Of a stretch of 41,508 nucleotides of DNA, positions 20,301 through 27,223 are shown piece after piece. The notes below the pieces were generated by a model. That model was not told the origin of the DNA and did not search any database. It saw nothing but the letters and a program-made list of their open reading frames with translations. The stretch's first letter is position 1. The number at the start of each line of letters is the position of its first letter. The translations under genes were made by a program, and so were the position numbers. The stretch is from an uncultured Rivibacter sp. (GTDB taxonomy: Bacteria > Pseudomonadota > Gammaproteobacteria > Burkholderiales > Burkholderiaceae): contig CAMLLU010000049.1 in the NCBI GenBank assembly GCA_946480925.1, positions 1 to 41,508 on the forward strand. Direction: 5' to 3'.

Positions 20301-21489
20301 CAACGTCCAGGACGTCGATTTCAAGCGGACTGGCGGCAACTCGGGTTCCGGGGACTGGCGCAGCCTTCTCGTGGGCGGCCTCGGGAAGGGCGGCAAGGGC
20401 TACTTCGCGATCGACGTGACCGATCCCAGCGCATGGACAAACGAGACCGCAGTGGCCGACAGGGTGCTGTGGGAATTCGCCGACGCGCGCATGGGCTACA
20501 GCTACGGCGCAGCCGAAATATTCAAGACGAAGAAGTACGGCTGGGTCGTTGCGCTGGCGTCCGGCTACAACAACAACGACGGCAAGGGTTATGTGTTCCT
20601 CGTCAACCCGAAGTCGGGAGAGCTGCTGGAAACGATCGCCACTCCCGAGGGCTCCCAGAGTGCTCCGATCAACCTCGGCCAACTCAACACGAACGTCCCT
20701 GACCCGACCGACTACACCGCCGAATCAATCTATGTCGGTGATCTGCAGGGCAACCTGTGGCGCTTCGATTTGACGACCAAGAGTGGCCCTTACCCTGCGC
20801 CGACAAAGATCGCGCGCCTGACGGACCCGAGTGGTGGCGTACAGCCCGTGACGACACGGGTACGCGTTGCCGTGGACCCGAACTCCGGGAAGCGGTACGT
20901 GCTTGCCGGTACCGGCCGGCTGCTGGCCGACAGCGACATTTCGAGCACGCAGGTCCAGACTTTCTACGCCATCGTCGATGGCATCGAAACCGCCTTCTAC
21001 ACGAGCGAGTCGTTGCCCAAAGGCGTGAGTTTTCCCATCACGCGCAAGGACCTGGTCCCGAATCCGTCCTTCATGAAGGGCATCAGCAGTGCTCCGGCCA
21101 CAAGCATGGGCTGGTATCGGGACCTCGGCAAGTCGCCGAAGACCGGTGTGGCCGAACGGATCACCGTGGATCCGGACAGTCATGACGGCATCGTCGGCGT
21201 GGCGGTCAATCTCCCGGAAGGCGGAGATGTCTGCAGTCCGTCGGGTAGTCACTACGAATTCGTCATCGACATGGCCAATGGGAAGACGGTGCTGGTCGAC
21301 GAAGCGGGTCAGCCTCGTGAGACGACGAAACTTCAGGCTGGCTTGGCGACGGACGCGAAGTTCATGAATGCCGGAGGACGCATCCGATTCGTCACCGGCA
21401 ACACCGACGGGAAGATCGGGGAACAGAAGCCGCCCCCGATCGCCGCCCTCAGGCGACTGAACTGGCGCGAAGTGCTCACGGCCGACTGA
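17299..21489 (+). CDS. pilY1: Type IV pilus tip adhesin/assembly protein PilY1
   Basis: A 1396-residue PilY1/PilC-like protein, which caps the pilus, opposes retraction and acts in adhesion and surface sensing. ATG 17299 overlaps the pilX stop. A long basic leader and hydrophobic stretch (AAVAAYLGAVACVPAAA) form the export signal. The N-terminal half begins NVPGNVALALSVEWPTA and lacks a visible von Willebrand MIDAS motif; residues about 230-365 are Cys-rich (ten Cys). The C-terminal PilC-type propeller starts about residue 890 with LGDIVNSKLV, TVVYAGANDGMLHAFDG and GYFAIDVTDPSAW, and has SGYNNNDGKGYVFLV, at the position of the family's calcium loop. An RGD in YLRGDRTHE is part of the conserved family segment. 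Co-transcription with pilV-pilX is strongly suggested by the overlaps. Confidence 0.93.
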   Translation: MNFESISKRMMSFAQEASWLRRALRHCRRTAAVAAYLGAVACVPAAAVDLADQPLFSSTNVPGNVALALSVEWPTATTPAYPGNVAYSVKSTYLGYFDPEKCYVYEYNEKKPESSYFKPKSAASAHACKDSSGKLWSGNYLNWASTQTLDAFRWVLTGGYRSTDTVDTTILTKTYAAVDSSSVIPDKTLSSSISSATPFNWEKASTAVRALGTAMYITGGGVFRCTFKTDKNKVNFSCNAGGTSAATFASCSAESGHPNCEADLPMSAKLSCSRSGGGPLYTYTCNTQNSQKQTVSQCVAMSDKAEASCMASIDGEAAVRDYNGQGSSAGTADPAAVYRVYINVKVCDKSAGLEGNCAQYGTNYKPEGLMQQYASKLRFSAFGYYNDSQQLRDGAVMRSRMKFLGPNKPVPGSSSVVNDAAEWDATTGVMLVNPDKDDATATVKLASDAGWTVSIANSGVMNYLNKFGYEAKSYKSFDPVSELYYTALRYFKNQGNVPEYTSLSGAGTSQTAAQWLDGFPAITKWDDPIQYSCQKNFVLGIGDTFSHRDANLPGSVLVSNREPKPMPSAVAGDKTVDVKKATDMVGQLEGLKGNLTLGDLYGDSSSTVCATDGNMCHTYYIAGLAYDAHTHDIRSDKSGIQTVNTYWMDVIEKQYQHKNQYWLATKYGGFKMPKGFIPYGQGNGPKTLKDDAWYTSSDTLGINANAQRSALKYSTDSDDGKDPRPDNYFAADQPDRMRDGLTATFAKMASELDEGFGTAFASPSSNAKLTASGYAASYNPKTWTGDVLARKATFSAKSDQPDIAEVWSASSELDATPHAKRKIATCCTRDNKGLAFSADALSSASLHSRTNYASFAKVPGVSSAAQSAVNFVNYLRGDRTHEIGESGGVYRARAHVLGDIVNSKLVAVGAPSGSYYDNTNPGYVKFMQAYKSRKTVVYAGANDGMLHAFDGTLSKESGGGNELFAYVPSFVYGDASSAAVSGLASLGNPDFTHHYFVNGQINVQDVDFKRTGGNSGSGDWRSLLVGGLGKGGKGYFAIDVTDPSAWTNETAVADRVLWEFADARMGYSYGAAEIFKTKKYGWVVALASGYNNNDGKGYVFLVNPKSGELLETIATPEGSQSAPINLGQLNTNVPDPTDYTAESIYVGDLQGNLWRFDLTTKSGPYPAPTKIARLTDPSGGVQPVTTRVRVAVDPNSGKRYVLAGTGRLLADSDISSTQVQTFYAIVDGIETAFYTSESLPKGVSFPITRKDLVPNPSFMKGISSAPATSMGWYRDLGKSPKTGVAERITVDPDSHDGIVGVAVNLPEGGDVCSPSGSHYEFVIDMANGKTVLVDEAGQPRETTKLQAGLATDAKFMNAGGRIRFVTGNTDGKIGEQKPPPIAALRRLNWREVLTAD

Positions 21490-21510
21490 GTCGGAAGAGG
21501 CGGAAGAGGC

Positions 21511-22131
21511 ATGTCGGCCATGCGGCCTGCGGCGCTTGTCTCTTTGTGCCTGGCCATCGCAGGCCATGGGGTCGCCTTGCATGGCTTGATGGCCGCACCC
21601 TCGCCGAAGGGGCACGGCCTTCAACCCGATGGTCTCGATTCACGCGCAACGTCATTGCGGGTCAGGTTGACGACAGAACCTGCCGGACACCTGCCGCGTA
21701 CCGCCAGCGCTGCCCCAGCGTTGGCGCGTCGCAGCGCACCGGCCGGTGAACGAACGTCATCGCCGCCGGCGACCCTCCACGACGGCGGCATGGGCAGCTA
21801 CTTTGCCTCGCAGGACGTCGATCGCCCTGCACTGCCGAGATCCAGTCCTGACGATTCTCAGCTTGGCGGGATGACCCCGAGCGGTCTGCCAATCCGCTTG
21901 CGGATCTACATCTCGGCCGAAGGCGAGGTGACTGCTGTGGACGTGCTGTTTGCCAGTGAGGAGGACCAGCCCGTCGTCCAACGCCTGCGCGAAATGTTCC
22001 TCGCCACGGCCTTCATCGCGGCCAAGCGCAACGGCGAGGAAGTGCCGAGCTACAAGGACATCGACGTTGATTTCTCCGATGTGCTCCCGCCCACGCTCCC
22101 CGCGGCGACCACCGCTTCGACCCAGCCCTGA
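21511..22131 (+). CDS. TonB-like protein with C-terminal TonB-type domain
   Basis: A 206-residue protein 21 bases after pilY1. It has one hydrophobic N-terminal segment containing His (ALVSLCLAIAGHGVALHGLM), as in TonB anchors, then a Pro/Ser/Ala-rich spacer, then about 100 residues like a TonB C-terminal domain: YFASQDVDRPALPRSS, GLPIRLRIYISAEGEVTAVD and FLATAFIAAKRNGEEVPS. TonB couples the proton-motive force to outer-membrane transporters; short relatives of unknown role are common. No ExbB, ExbD or TonB-dependent receptor gene is near. Two GGAAGAGG copies precede the ATG at 21511, one too close and one about 10 bases off, so ATG 21520 is also possible. Assignment rests on fold-like pattern, not a search. 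Confidence 0.65.
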   Translation: MSAMRPAALVSLCLAIAGHGVALHGLMAAPSPKGHGLQPDGLDSRATSLRVRLTTEPAGHLPRTASAAPALARRSAPAGERTSSPPATLHDGGMGSYFASQDVDRPALPRSSPDDSQLGGMTPSGLPIRLRIYISAEGEVTAVDVLFASEEDQPVVQRLREMFLATAFIAAKRNGEEVPSYKDIDVDFSDVLPPTLPAATTASTQP

Positions 22132-22155
22132 TACAGCGTCGTTGGCAGGTACGCG

Positions 22156-24477
22156 CTACATCGACGTCGGCAGATACGGCGTGAGCGGCGCGGCCTGTGC
22201 GGGCTGTTGCGGCTGCCTGGCCGACTCGGAATAGATCCCGCCCAGCGCTGAGTAGTAGTCAGGCACGGGGCACGCCACCAACGCGACGTAATGCTGGTGT
22301 ACCTCCAGCGCCTGCGCATGCCGGCCCTCGGCATGGTGCAGCCGCGCCTGCACGGCCAGCCCCGCCGGGTGTTCGGTCAGCCACTCCCCTACATCACCCA
22401 GCATCGTGCGGGCCCGTTCGATGTCGCCGGCCTCCAGGTGCAGCCAGGCGCCGTCGATGCAGGCGTTGGCGTGCCACCAGCCGATCGGCGTGGCCTCGCA
22501 GGCTTCGTCGAGCCACACGCGTGCGAGCGGGCGGTTGCCCGTGGCCAGCGCGAGCTGCGCGCGGCAGTGCATCAAGGCGCCTTGCAGGTGCAGGTTGCGT
22601 GAATAGTTCGGCAGCGCCTGCATTTCGTCGAGCAGCTGGCCCGCCGCTTCGTGCCGGCCCGACAGCACGAGCGCCGTGCCGAGCAGCGGCAGCACGAAGT
22701 GGTGGTCGGACAGCTGGCCCGCCTGGTGCAGCAACGCGCGGGCTTCGAGCAGGCGCTCCGCGGCCTCTTCGTGTTGCTGCCGTGCGGTGCACAGCTGGGC
22801 CCGGCACACATGCAGGTAGGCCGGGCTCAGCGTGCCGGCCGGGCCTGTTTCTTCGGCCAGGCGAACCACGCGCTCGGCATCGTCGGGGCGGCGCAGCTGG
22901 CGGTAGATGCCGCTCAACATCACGGCAGACACCATCACGTCGGCCTGATATTTGAGCCGGCGCGCCACGGCCAGGCCGCCCTCGGCATGCTCGACCGCTT
23001 CTCTGAACCTGCCCAAATGCGCGCACAGGTTGGCCAGGTTCGACGACGAGCGTGCCCAGCCCGCGTGCAGGCCGTGCTCGCGGTACAGCTCGACGGTCTG
23101 CCGGGCCAGCTGCCAGGCCTGCACGATGTGCCCGGTCTCGGCCTGCACGACGGTGCGCAGCGACAGCTGCTTGGCGCGATGGAGCTGGTTGCCGCTCGCT
23201 TCGCACAGCTGCTGCGCACGGTCGAGGTGTTCCCGTGCGGTGTCGAAGTCGAGCTGGTGCACGGCGATCGAAGCGCGCAGCAGCAGCGCCGAAGTCACCC
23301 ACTCCTGCGCTTCGCGTCCGCTGGACAGGCTCAGCGATTCGTCGATGTGGTCGCGTGCGCGATCGGTCTGGCGGCGCCGCGAATACGCTTCGGCCAGCGC
23401 CAGGTGCACGGCCGAGGCGAGATGGGTGTCACTCGACGATTGAGCCTTGGCCAGCAGCGTGTTGCCGAGCTCGAAGGCACGCTCGTCGTCCAGTGCGGTG
23501 AGGGCGCGCAGCTTTTCCAGCAGCACGGCCTGGTGGTCCGGCACGATGTCGAGCACCACCTTCAGCAGGTTGAGTGCGCTGCCCCACTTCTGCTGTGCCA
23601 TGTCTTGCAGCGCGCGGGCCAGTGCCTGGCGTGCCAGCGGGTCGGCCGAGTCGAGCGGGAAGGCCGCGGCCTCGCTGTCCGGCAGCAGCGCCGCCTCGAT
23701 GCCGTGCGCCAGCTTCAGGCCGAGCTGGCTGGGCTCGGGGCACAACAGGCGGCCGCTTGCCGTGTGGTCGCTCAACTGCCAGGCCAGGCAGAACTGGCCG
23801 TCTTCCAAGGTGAGTGCGGCCTCCACCACGTGGTGCACGCCGAGCAGCCGCTGGGTCGCCTGCAACCGCTCTGCCGCCGCCTGCCCGGCGGGCAGAGCGT
23901 CCAGCGCAGCCAGCAGCGAAGCGATCGGCACGACGCTGAGCTTCGGGTTCGCGCTGAGCGCATTGACCACCAGTGACATCAGGCCCAGTTCCACCCAGTC
24001 CAGGTCGGCCTGGCCCGTGCGGTTGTCGAAGGGCATGAGCGCCAGAGAGATCACCGGCTCGGCGGCGGCCGCAGGCGCCTGCGCCGGTTGTGGCGCTGCA
24101 GCGGGTTCGCGTGCCGGCGCGGGCTCGGCTGCTGCCACCGCTGCCGGCGGCGGCATTGCAGCGTGCTCGACGGTGCCCACGAAGCGGTAACCGGTACGGT
24201 GCACCGTGCGGATGGCGCTCGGCCCCTCTTCGCTGTCGCCGATGGCCTGGCGCGCCTTCATGACGGCGCGCGCCACCACGCTCGGGGAGACGAACTCGCC
24301 CGGCCAGATGTTGTCGAGCAGCTCGTCTTTCGATACGACGCGGTCGCGGTGCTGCAGGAGGTAGACAAGCACCGCGAAAGGCTTCGGTTCCACCTGCTGC
24401 ACCTGCCCGCGCAGCACCAGCTCCCTGCCGGCCACGTGCAACTCGCACTGGCCGAACCGCAACCTGCCTTCCTGCAT
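22156..24477 (-). CDS. Winged-helix transcriptional regulator with TolB-like and TPR-type region (paralogue A)
   Basis: A 773-residue cytoplasmic regulator. The N-terminal OmpR/PhoB-type winged helix (about 3-100) has RLRFGQCELHVAGREL, VVSKDELLDNIWPGEFV, RAVMKARQAIGDS and HRTGYRFVG. An Ala/Pro linker replaces the membrane segment found in CadC/ToxR-type proteins. A TolB-like domain follows (LALMPFDNRTGQADLDWVEL), then about 450 residues of helical, TPR-type repeats rich in Ala, Leu, Arg. ATG 24477 is chosen: the domain starts at once and GGAGG lies just upstream; the longer frame to 24603 is not supported. The gene is divergent from a paralogue of nearly equal length (771 residues). The TPR region probably senses a ligand or partner; targets are unknown. 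Confidence 0.85.
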   Translation of the reverse strand: MQEGRLRFGQCELHVAGRELVLRGQVQQVEPKPFAVLVYLLQHRDRVVSKDELLDNIWPGEFVSPSVVARAVMKARQAIGDSEEGPSAIRTVHRTGYRFVGTVEHAAMPPPAAVAAAEPAPAREPAAAPQPAQAPAAAAEPVISLALMPFDNRTGQADLDWVELGLMSLVVNALSANPKLSVVPIASLLAALDALPAGQAAAERLQATQRLLGVHHVVEAALTLEDGQFCLAWQLSDHTASGRLLCPEPSQLGLKLAHGIEAALLPDSEAAAFPLDSADPLARQALARALQDMAQQKWGSALNLLKVVLDIVPDHQAVLLEKLRALTALDDERAFELGNTLLAKAQSSSDTHLASAVHLALAEAYSRRRQTDRARDHIDESLSLSSGREAQEWVTSALLLRASIAVHQLDFDTAREHLDRAQQLCEASGNQLHRAKQLSLRTVVQAETGHIVQAWQLARQTVELYREHGLHAGWARSSSNLANLCAHLGRFREAVEHAEGGLAVARRLKYQADVMVSAVMLSGIYRQLRRPDDAERVVRLAEETGPAGTLSPAYLHVCRAQLCTARQQHEEAAERLLEARALLHQAGQLSDHHFVLPLLGTALVLSGRHEAAGQLLDEMQALPNYSRNLHLQGALMHCRAQLALATGNRPLARVWLDEACEATPIGWWHANACIDGAWLHLEAGDIERARTMLGDVGEWLTEHPAGLAVQARLHHAEGRHAQALEVHQHYVALVACPVPDYYSALGGIYSESARQPQQPAQAAPLTPYLPTSM

Positions 24478-24763
24478 ACCCCTCCGGTCGTACTTTCTGT
24501 CGTGGTCGGCGCCGCCATCCGGGCGGGATGCGCGGCGACCGACGCGCACAGCGTGCTTCTTGCTTGCAAGCGGATCAAAGGCGCATTCTGCGTGGCAGCC
24601 CACGCGGCAGGTTGCAAGCGTTCGTAACGGCTGCGGGGGGGCGGCTTTATGTCACGGCCAGCGCTGAGGTCATTTCAGTTGTAGTGAGGCGCCTCCTCGA
24701 AAGCGATGAGGGCCGTGGTGACAATGCATGCCAGGGAATCGGAGCAAAAAACAAACGGGTGAT
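24478..24763. promoter_or_regulatory. Shared divergent control region with repeated TTGCAAGCG
   Basis: This 286-bp gap separates two divergent regulator genes and must hold both promoters. TTGCAAGCG occurs at 24564-24572 and again at 24612-24620, 48 bp apart start to start; the first copy is part of the perfect palindrome GCTTGCAAGC (24562-24571). A further palindrome GAGGCGCCTC lies at 24686-24695. No convincing -35/-10 pair was found for either direction. Repeats at whole-helix-turn-like spacing suggest operators for the winged-helix products, which is inference. Confidence 0.45.
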
Positions 24764-27079
24764 ATGGAATACCGATTCGGTGAATGTCTGGTCAGCGCCA
24801 CGCGTCGAGAGGTGGCGTGGCGCGGTGAGCCGCAGGTGCTGGAGCCGCGGCCGTTCGATCTGCTGCTGTATCTGATCGAACACCGCGAGCGCGTCGTCCC
24901 CAAGGATGAATTGCTGCAGCAGCTGTGGCCGCACGAGTTCGTGTCGGACAGCGTCATCACGCGTGCCGTCATGAAGGCGCGCCAGGCCATCGGCGACAGC
25001 GGCAAGGAGCCCGAGCTGATCCGCACGGTGCACCGCATGGGGTACCGGTTCGTCGGCGTGATCGAGGAGCCGCCGGCGCGCGCGGCCGCAGCCGCCGCGG
25101 AGGAAGAGCCTGCCCCCAAGCCGGCCAGCCTGCCGCACGCCGCGGCCGGCCTGGCGGTGGCGCTGTTGCCGTTCGACAACCGCACCGGCCAGCCCGAGCT
25201 GGACTGGATCGAGCTCGGCCTCATGTCGCTGAGCGCCAAGGCCTTGAGTGCCGATGCGCGGCTGGTGGTGGCCTCGACGCCCTCGGTGCTGGCCGCACTG
25301 GGCGGGCTGGGCACCAAGACGCCGCTGGCCGACCGGGTGATGGCCGTGCAGCGGCTGCTGGGCGTGCAGCACGTGGTGCACGCCACCATCAGCCGCGAGG
25401 GCGCGCAGTTCCGCATGGACTGGGGGCTGGACCTGCCGTCGCCGCAAGCCGGCATGCGCAGCCTGCGCGCGGCCGAGGTCACGCAGCTGGGGCGCCAGCT
25501 GGCGCAGGAGCTGGAGGCCGCGCTGTTCCCCGAACAGGTGCCCACGGCCATGAGCTTCGATTCCAGCGACGCGCTGGCCACGCAGGCATTGGCGCGCGCC
25601 ATGCAGGCGGTGGCCGAGCAGAAGTGGGCGGTGGCGGTAAACCTGCTGCAGGTCGTGCTCGACATCGAGCCGGCCAACGTGCAAGTGCAGCTCGAGCGCG
25701 CCCGCGCGCTGGCGCAGCTGGGTGACGGCGAGGCGCTGCGCGCAGCCCGGCACCTGCTCGACCGCGCCCAGGCCAACAGCGACCCGTTGCTGGCCGCCAT
25801 GGCGCACGAAGTGGCCGCGCGCGTCCACCATTCGCGGCGCGTGCTGGCGCCGGCCGAACACCACGCCCACGAGGCGCTGCGCCTGGCGGGCGACCGGGCG
25901 CCGCTGGACTGGCTGCAATGGATGCTGACGCTGCTGTCGTCGATCGCACTGCTGCGGCGCGACTTCCGCAAGGCGGAGGACATCCTCGAGCGGGCCCAGC
26001 GCGAAGGCGAACAGGCCGGCACGCAACTGCAGCAGACGTTCGTGCTCAACAACCGCGCCGCGACTGCGCTCAAGACCGGCGACCCGGTCACCGGCTGGCA
26101 GCTGGCGCACGAGGCCACTGCCGCCGCGCGCGGCCAGCCCACGGGCAGCAGCCTGGCGCTGGCCAACACCACGCTGTGCGTGGCCCACCTTGCGTTGGGC
26201 CTGTCGTGGGCGGCAGTGCATTGCGGCGAGGAAGCGCTTTCGCTGGCGCGCAATGTGGACCAGCCCGAACGCGCCTTGGTGGCAGGCATGGCGCTGTGTG
26301 GCGCCTACCGCGAGCTGCGTCAGCGCAGCAAGCTGGCTGCCGTGGCGGCCGAGGCGCAAGGGTTCGGCGCCGCACCCGCCGTGCCGAATGCCGCGCTCGG
26401 CGTGATCGACGCCCACCGCATGGTGATGCAGGCGCACGGCGCCGCGCTGGCAGGTGAGCATCGTGAGGCAGCGCAAGTGCTGCACGAGGCAGTCGAGATC
26501 TACCGCAGCCGTGAGGCCTGGCTGTACGTGCACGAGGCGCTGCCGTGGCTGTATGAAGCGCTCGTGCTGTCGGGCCAGGCCGATGCGATGAACGCGCTGC
26601 ACCACGAACTGCAGCCGCTCGCCAGCCTGCGCGACGACGCGGAGCTGCAGGCGGCGTTCCTGCATGCGCAGGCACTGCATGCACATGCCGGGGGCGACGA
26701 TGCCGCCGCGCTGCACCAGCTTGAAGCGGCTGCCGAGCTCGCACCGATGGGGCTGTGGCGCGCCCATGCCTGCCTGGACGCTGCCTGGCTCCAGCTCGAA
26801 GCGGGCCAGCTCGCGGCGGCGCAGCGCTGGGTCCGCGACCTGGGCCCCTGGCTCAAGGAGCACCCGGCCGGGTTGCTGGTGCGTGCGCGCATGCACCTCG
26901 CGAGCGGGCAGTTCGCGAAGGCCCACGAAGTGCAGCAGCGCCATGCGGCCGTTGTCGAAGCCCCGTTGTCGCCGCCGTTGATCGAACTGGGCGATCTCCA
27001 TGCCGCGTGGGCCCAGCGGGCCCACGCGCAGCCGCCCGAGCCGCCTCGCGCGCCGGCGTTGCCCACGGTCACCGTCTGA
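24764..27079 (+). CDS. Winged-helix transcriptional regulator with TolB-like and TPR-type region (paralogue B)
   Basis: A 771-residue paralogue of the divergent gene at 22156-24477, with the same plan: winged helix (EYRFGECLVSATRREV, VVPKDELLQQLWPHEFV, RAVMKARQAIGDS, HRMGYRFVG), an Ala/Pro/Glu linker, a TolB-like domain (VALLPFDNRTGQPELDWIEL), then long helical TPR-type repeats with no membrane segment. ATG 24764 is used since the domain starts there; an ATG at 24728 would add 12 residues, and neither has a strong Shine-Dalgarno. The recognition-helix stretch is identical between the two proteins, so they may bind the same sites, including those in their shared control region. The sensory halves have diverged, suggesting different inputs. 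Confidence 0.85.
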   Translation: MEYRFGECLVSATRREVAWRGEPQVLEPRPFDLLLYLIEHRERVVPKDELLQQLWPHEFVSDSVITRAVMKARQAIGDSGKEPELIRTVHRMGYRFVGVIEEPPARAAAAAAEEEPAPKPASLPHAAAGLAVALLPFDNRTGQPELDWIELGLMSLSAKALSADARLVVASTPSVLAALGGLGTKTPLADRVMAVQRLLGVQHVVHATISREGAQFRMDWGLDLPSPQAGMRSLRAAEVTQLGRQLAQELEAALFPEQVPTAMSFDSSDALATQALARAMQAVAEQKWAVAVNLLQVVLDIEPANVQVQLERARALAQLGDGEALRAARHLLDRAQANSDPLLAAMAHEVAARVHHSRRVLAPAEHHAHEALRLAGDRAPLDWLQWMLTLLSSIALLRRDFRKAEDILERAQREGEQAGTQLQQTFVLNNRAATALKTGDPVTGWQLAHEATAAARGQPTGSSLALANTTLCVAHLALGLSWAAVHCGEEALSLARNVDQPERALVAGMALCGAYRELRQRSKLAAVAAEAQGFGAAPAVPNAALGVIDAHRMVMQAHGAALAGEHREAAQVLHEAVEIYRSREAWLYVHEALPWLYEALVLSGQADAMNALHHELQPLASLRDDAELQAAFLHAQALHAHAGGDDAAALHQLEAAAELAPMGLWRAHACLDAAWLQLEAGQLAAAQRWVRDLGPWLKEHPAGLLVRARMHLASGQFAKAHEVQQRHAAVVEAPLSPPLIELGDLHAAWAQRAHAQPPEPPRAPALPTVTV

Positions 27080-27160
27080 GCGCTGCACACGGCTGCGGCG
27101 TGACCTCGTTCACGTCGAGCCGGTGCGGCCAATGAATCGTCATACCTTCGAAATGACTGG

Positions 27161-27179
27161 GTGTGAGGGGCCCTCACAC
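27161..27179 (+). terminator. Perfect inverted repeat after paralogue B, possible terminator
   Basis: GTGTGAGGGGCCCTCACAC is a 9-bp inverted repeat around a single central G; as RNA it would make a stable stem with a small loop. It lies 82 bases past the stop at 27079 and 45 bases ahead of the DUF1631 start. No T-run follows, so an operator for the next gene is an equal possibility. Confidence 0.4.
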
Positions 27180-27223
27180 ACTGCGGCCAGCGCGGCATTG
27201 TTGTCGCCGCGCCCTCGCCAAAC

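Noticed and set aside
24647..27088. 813-residue open frame on the minus strand
   Set aside because: It lies wholly opposite paralogue B, is rich in Gln, Arg and His, has no recognisable domain, and is the expected shadow of a GC-rich gene.
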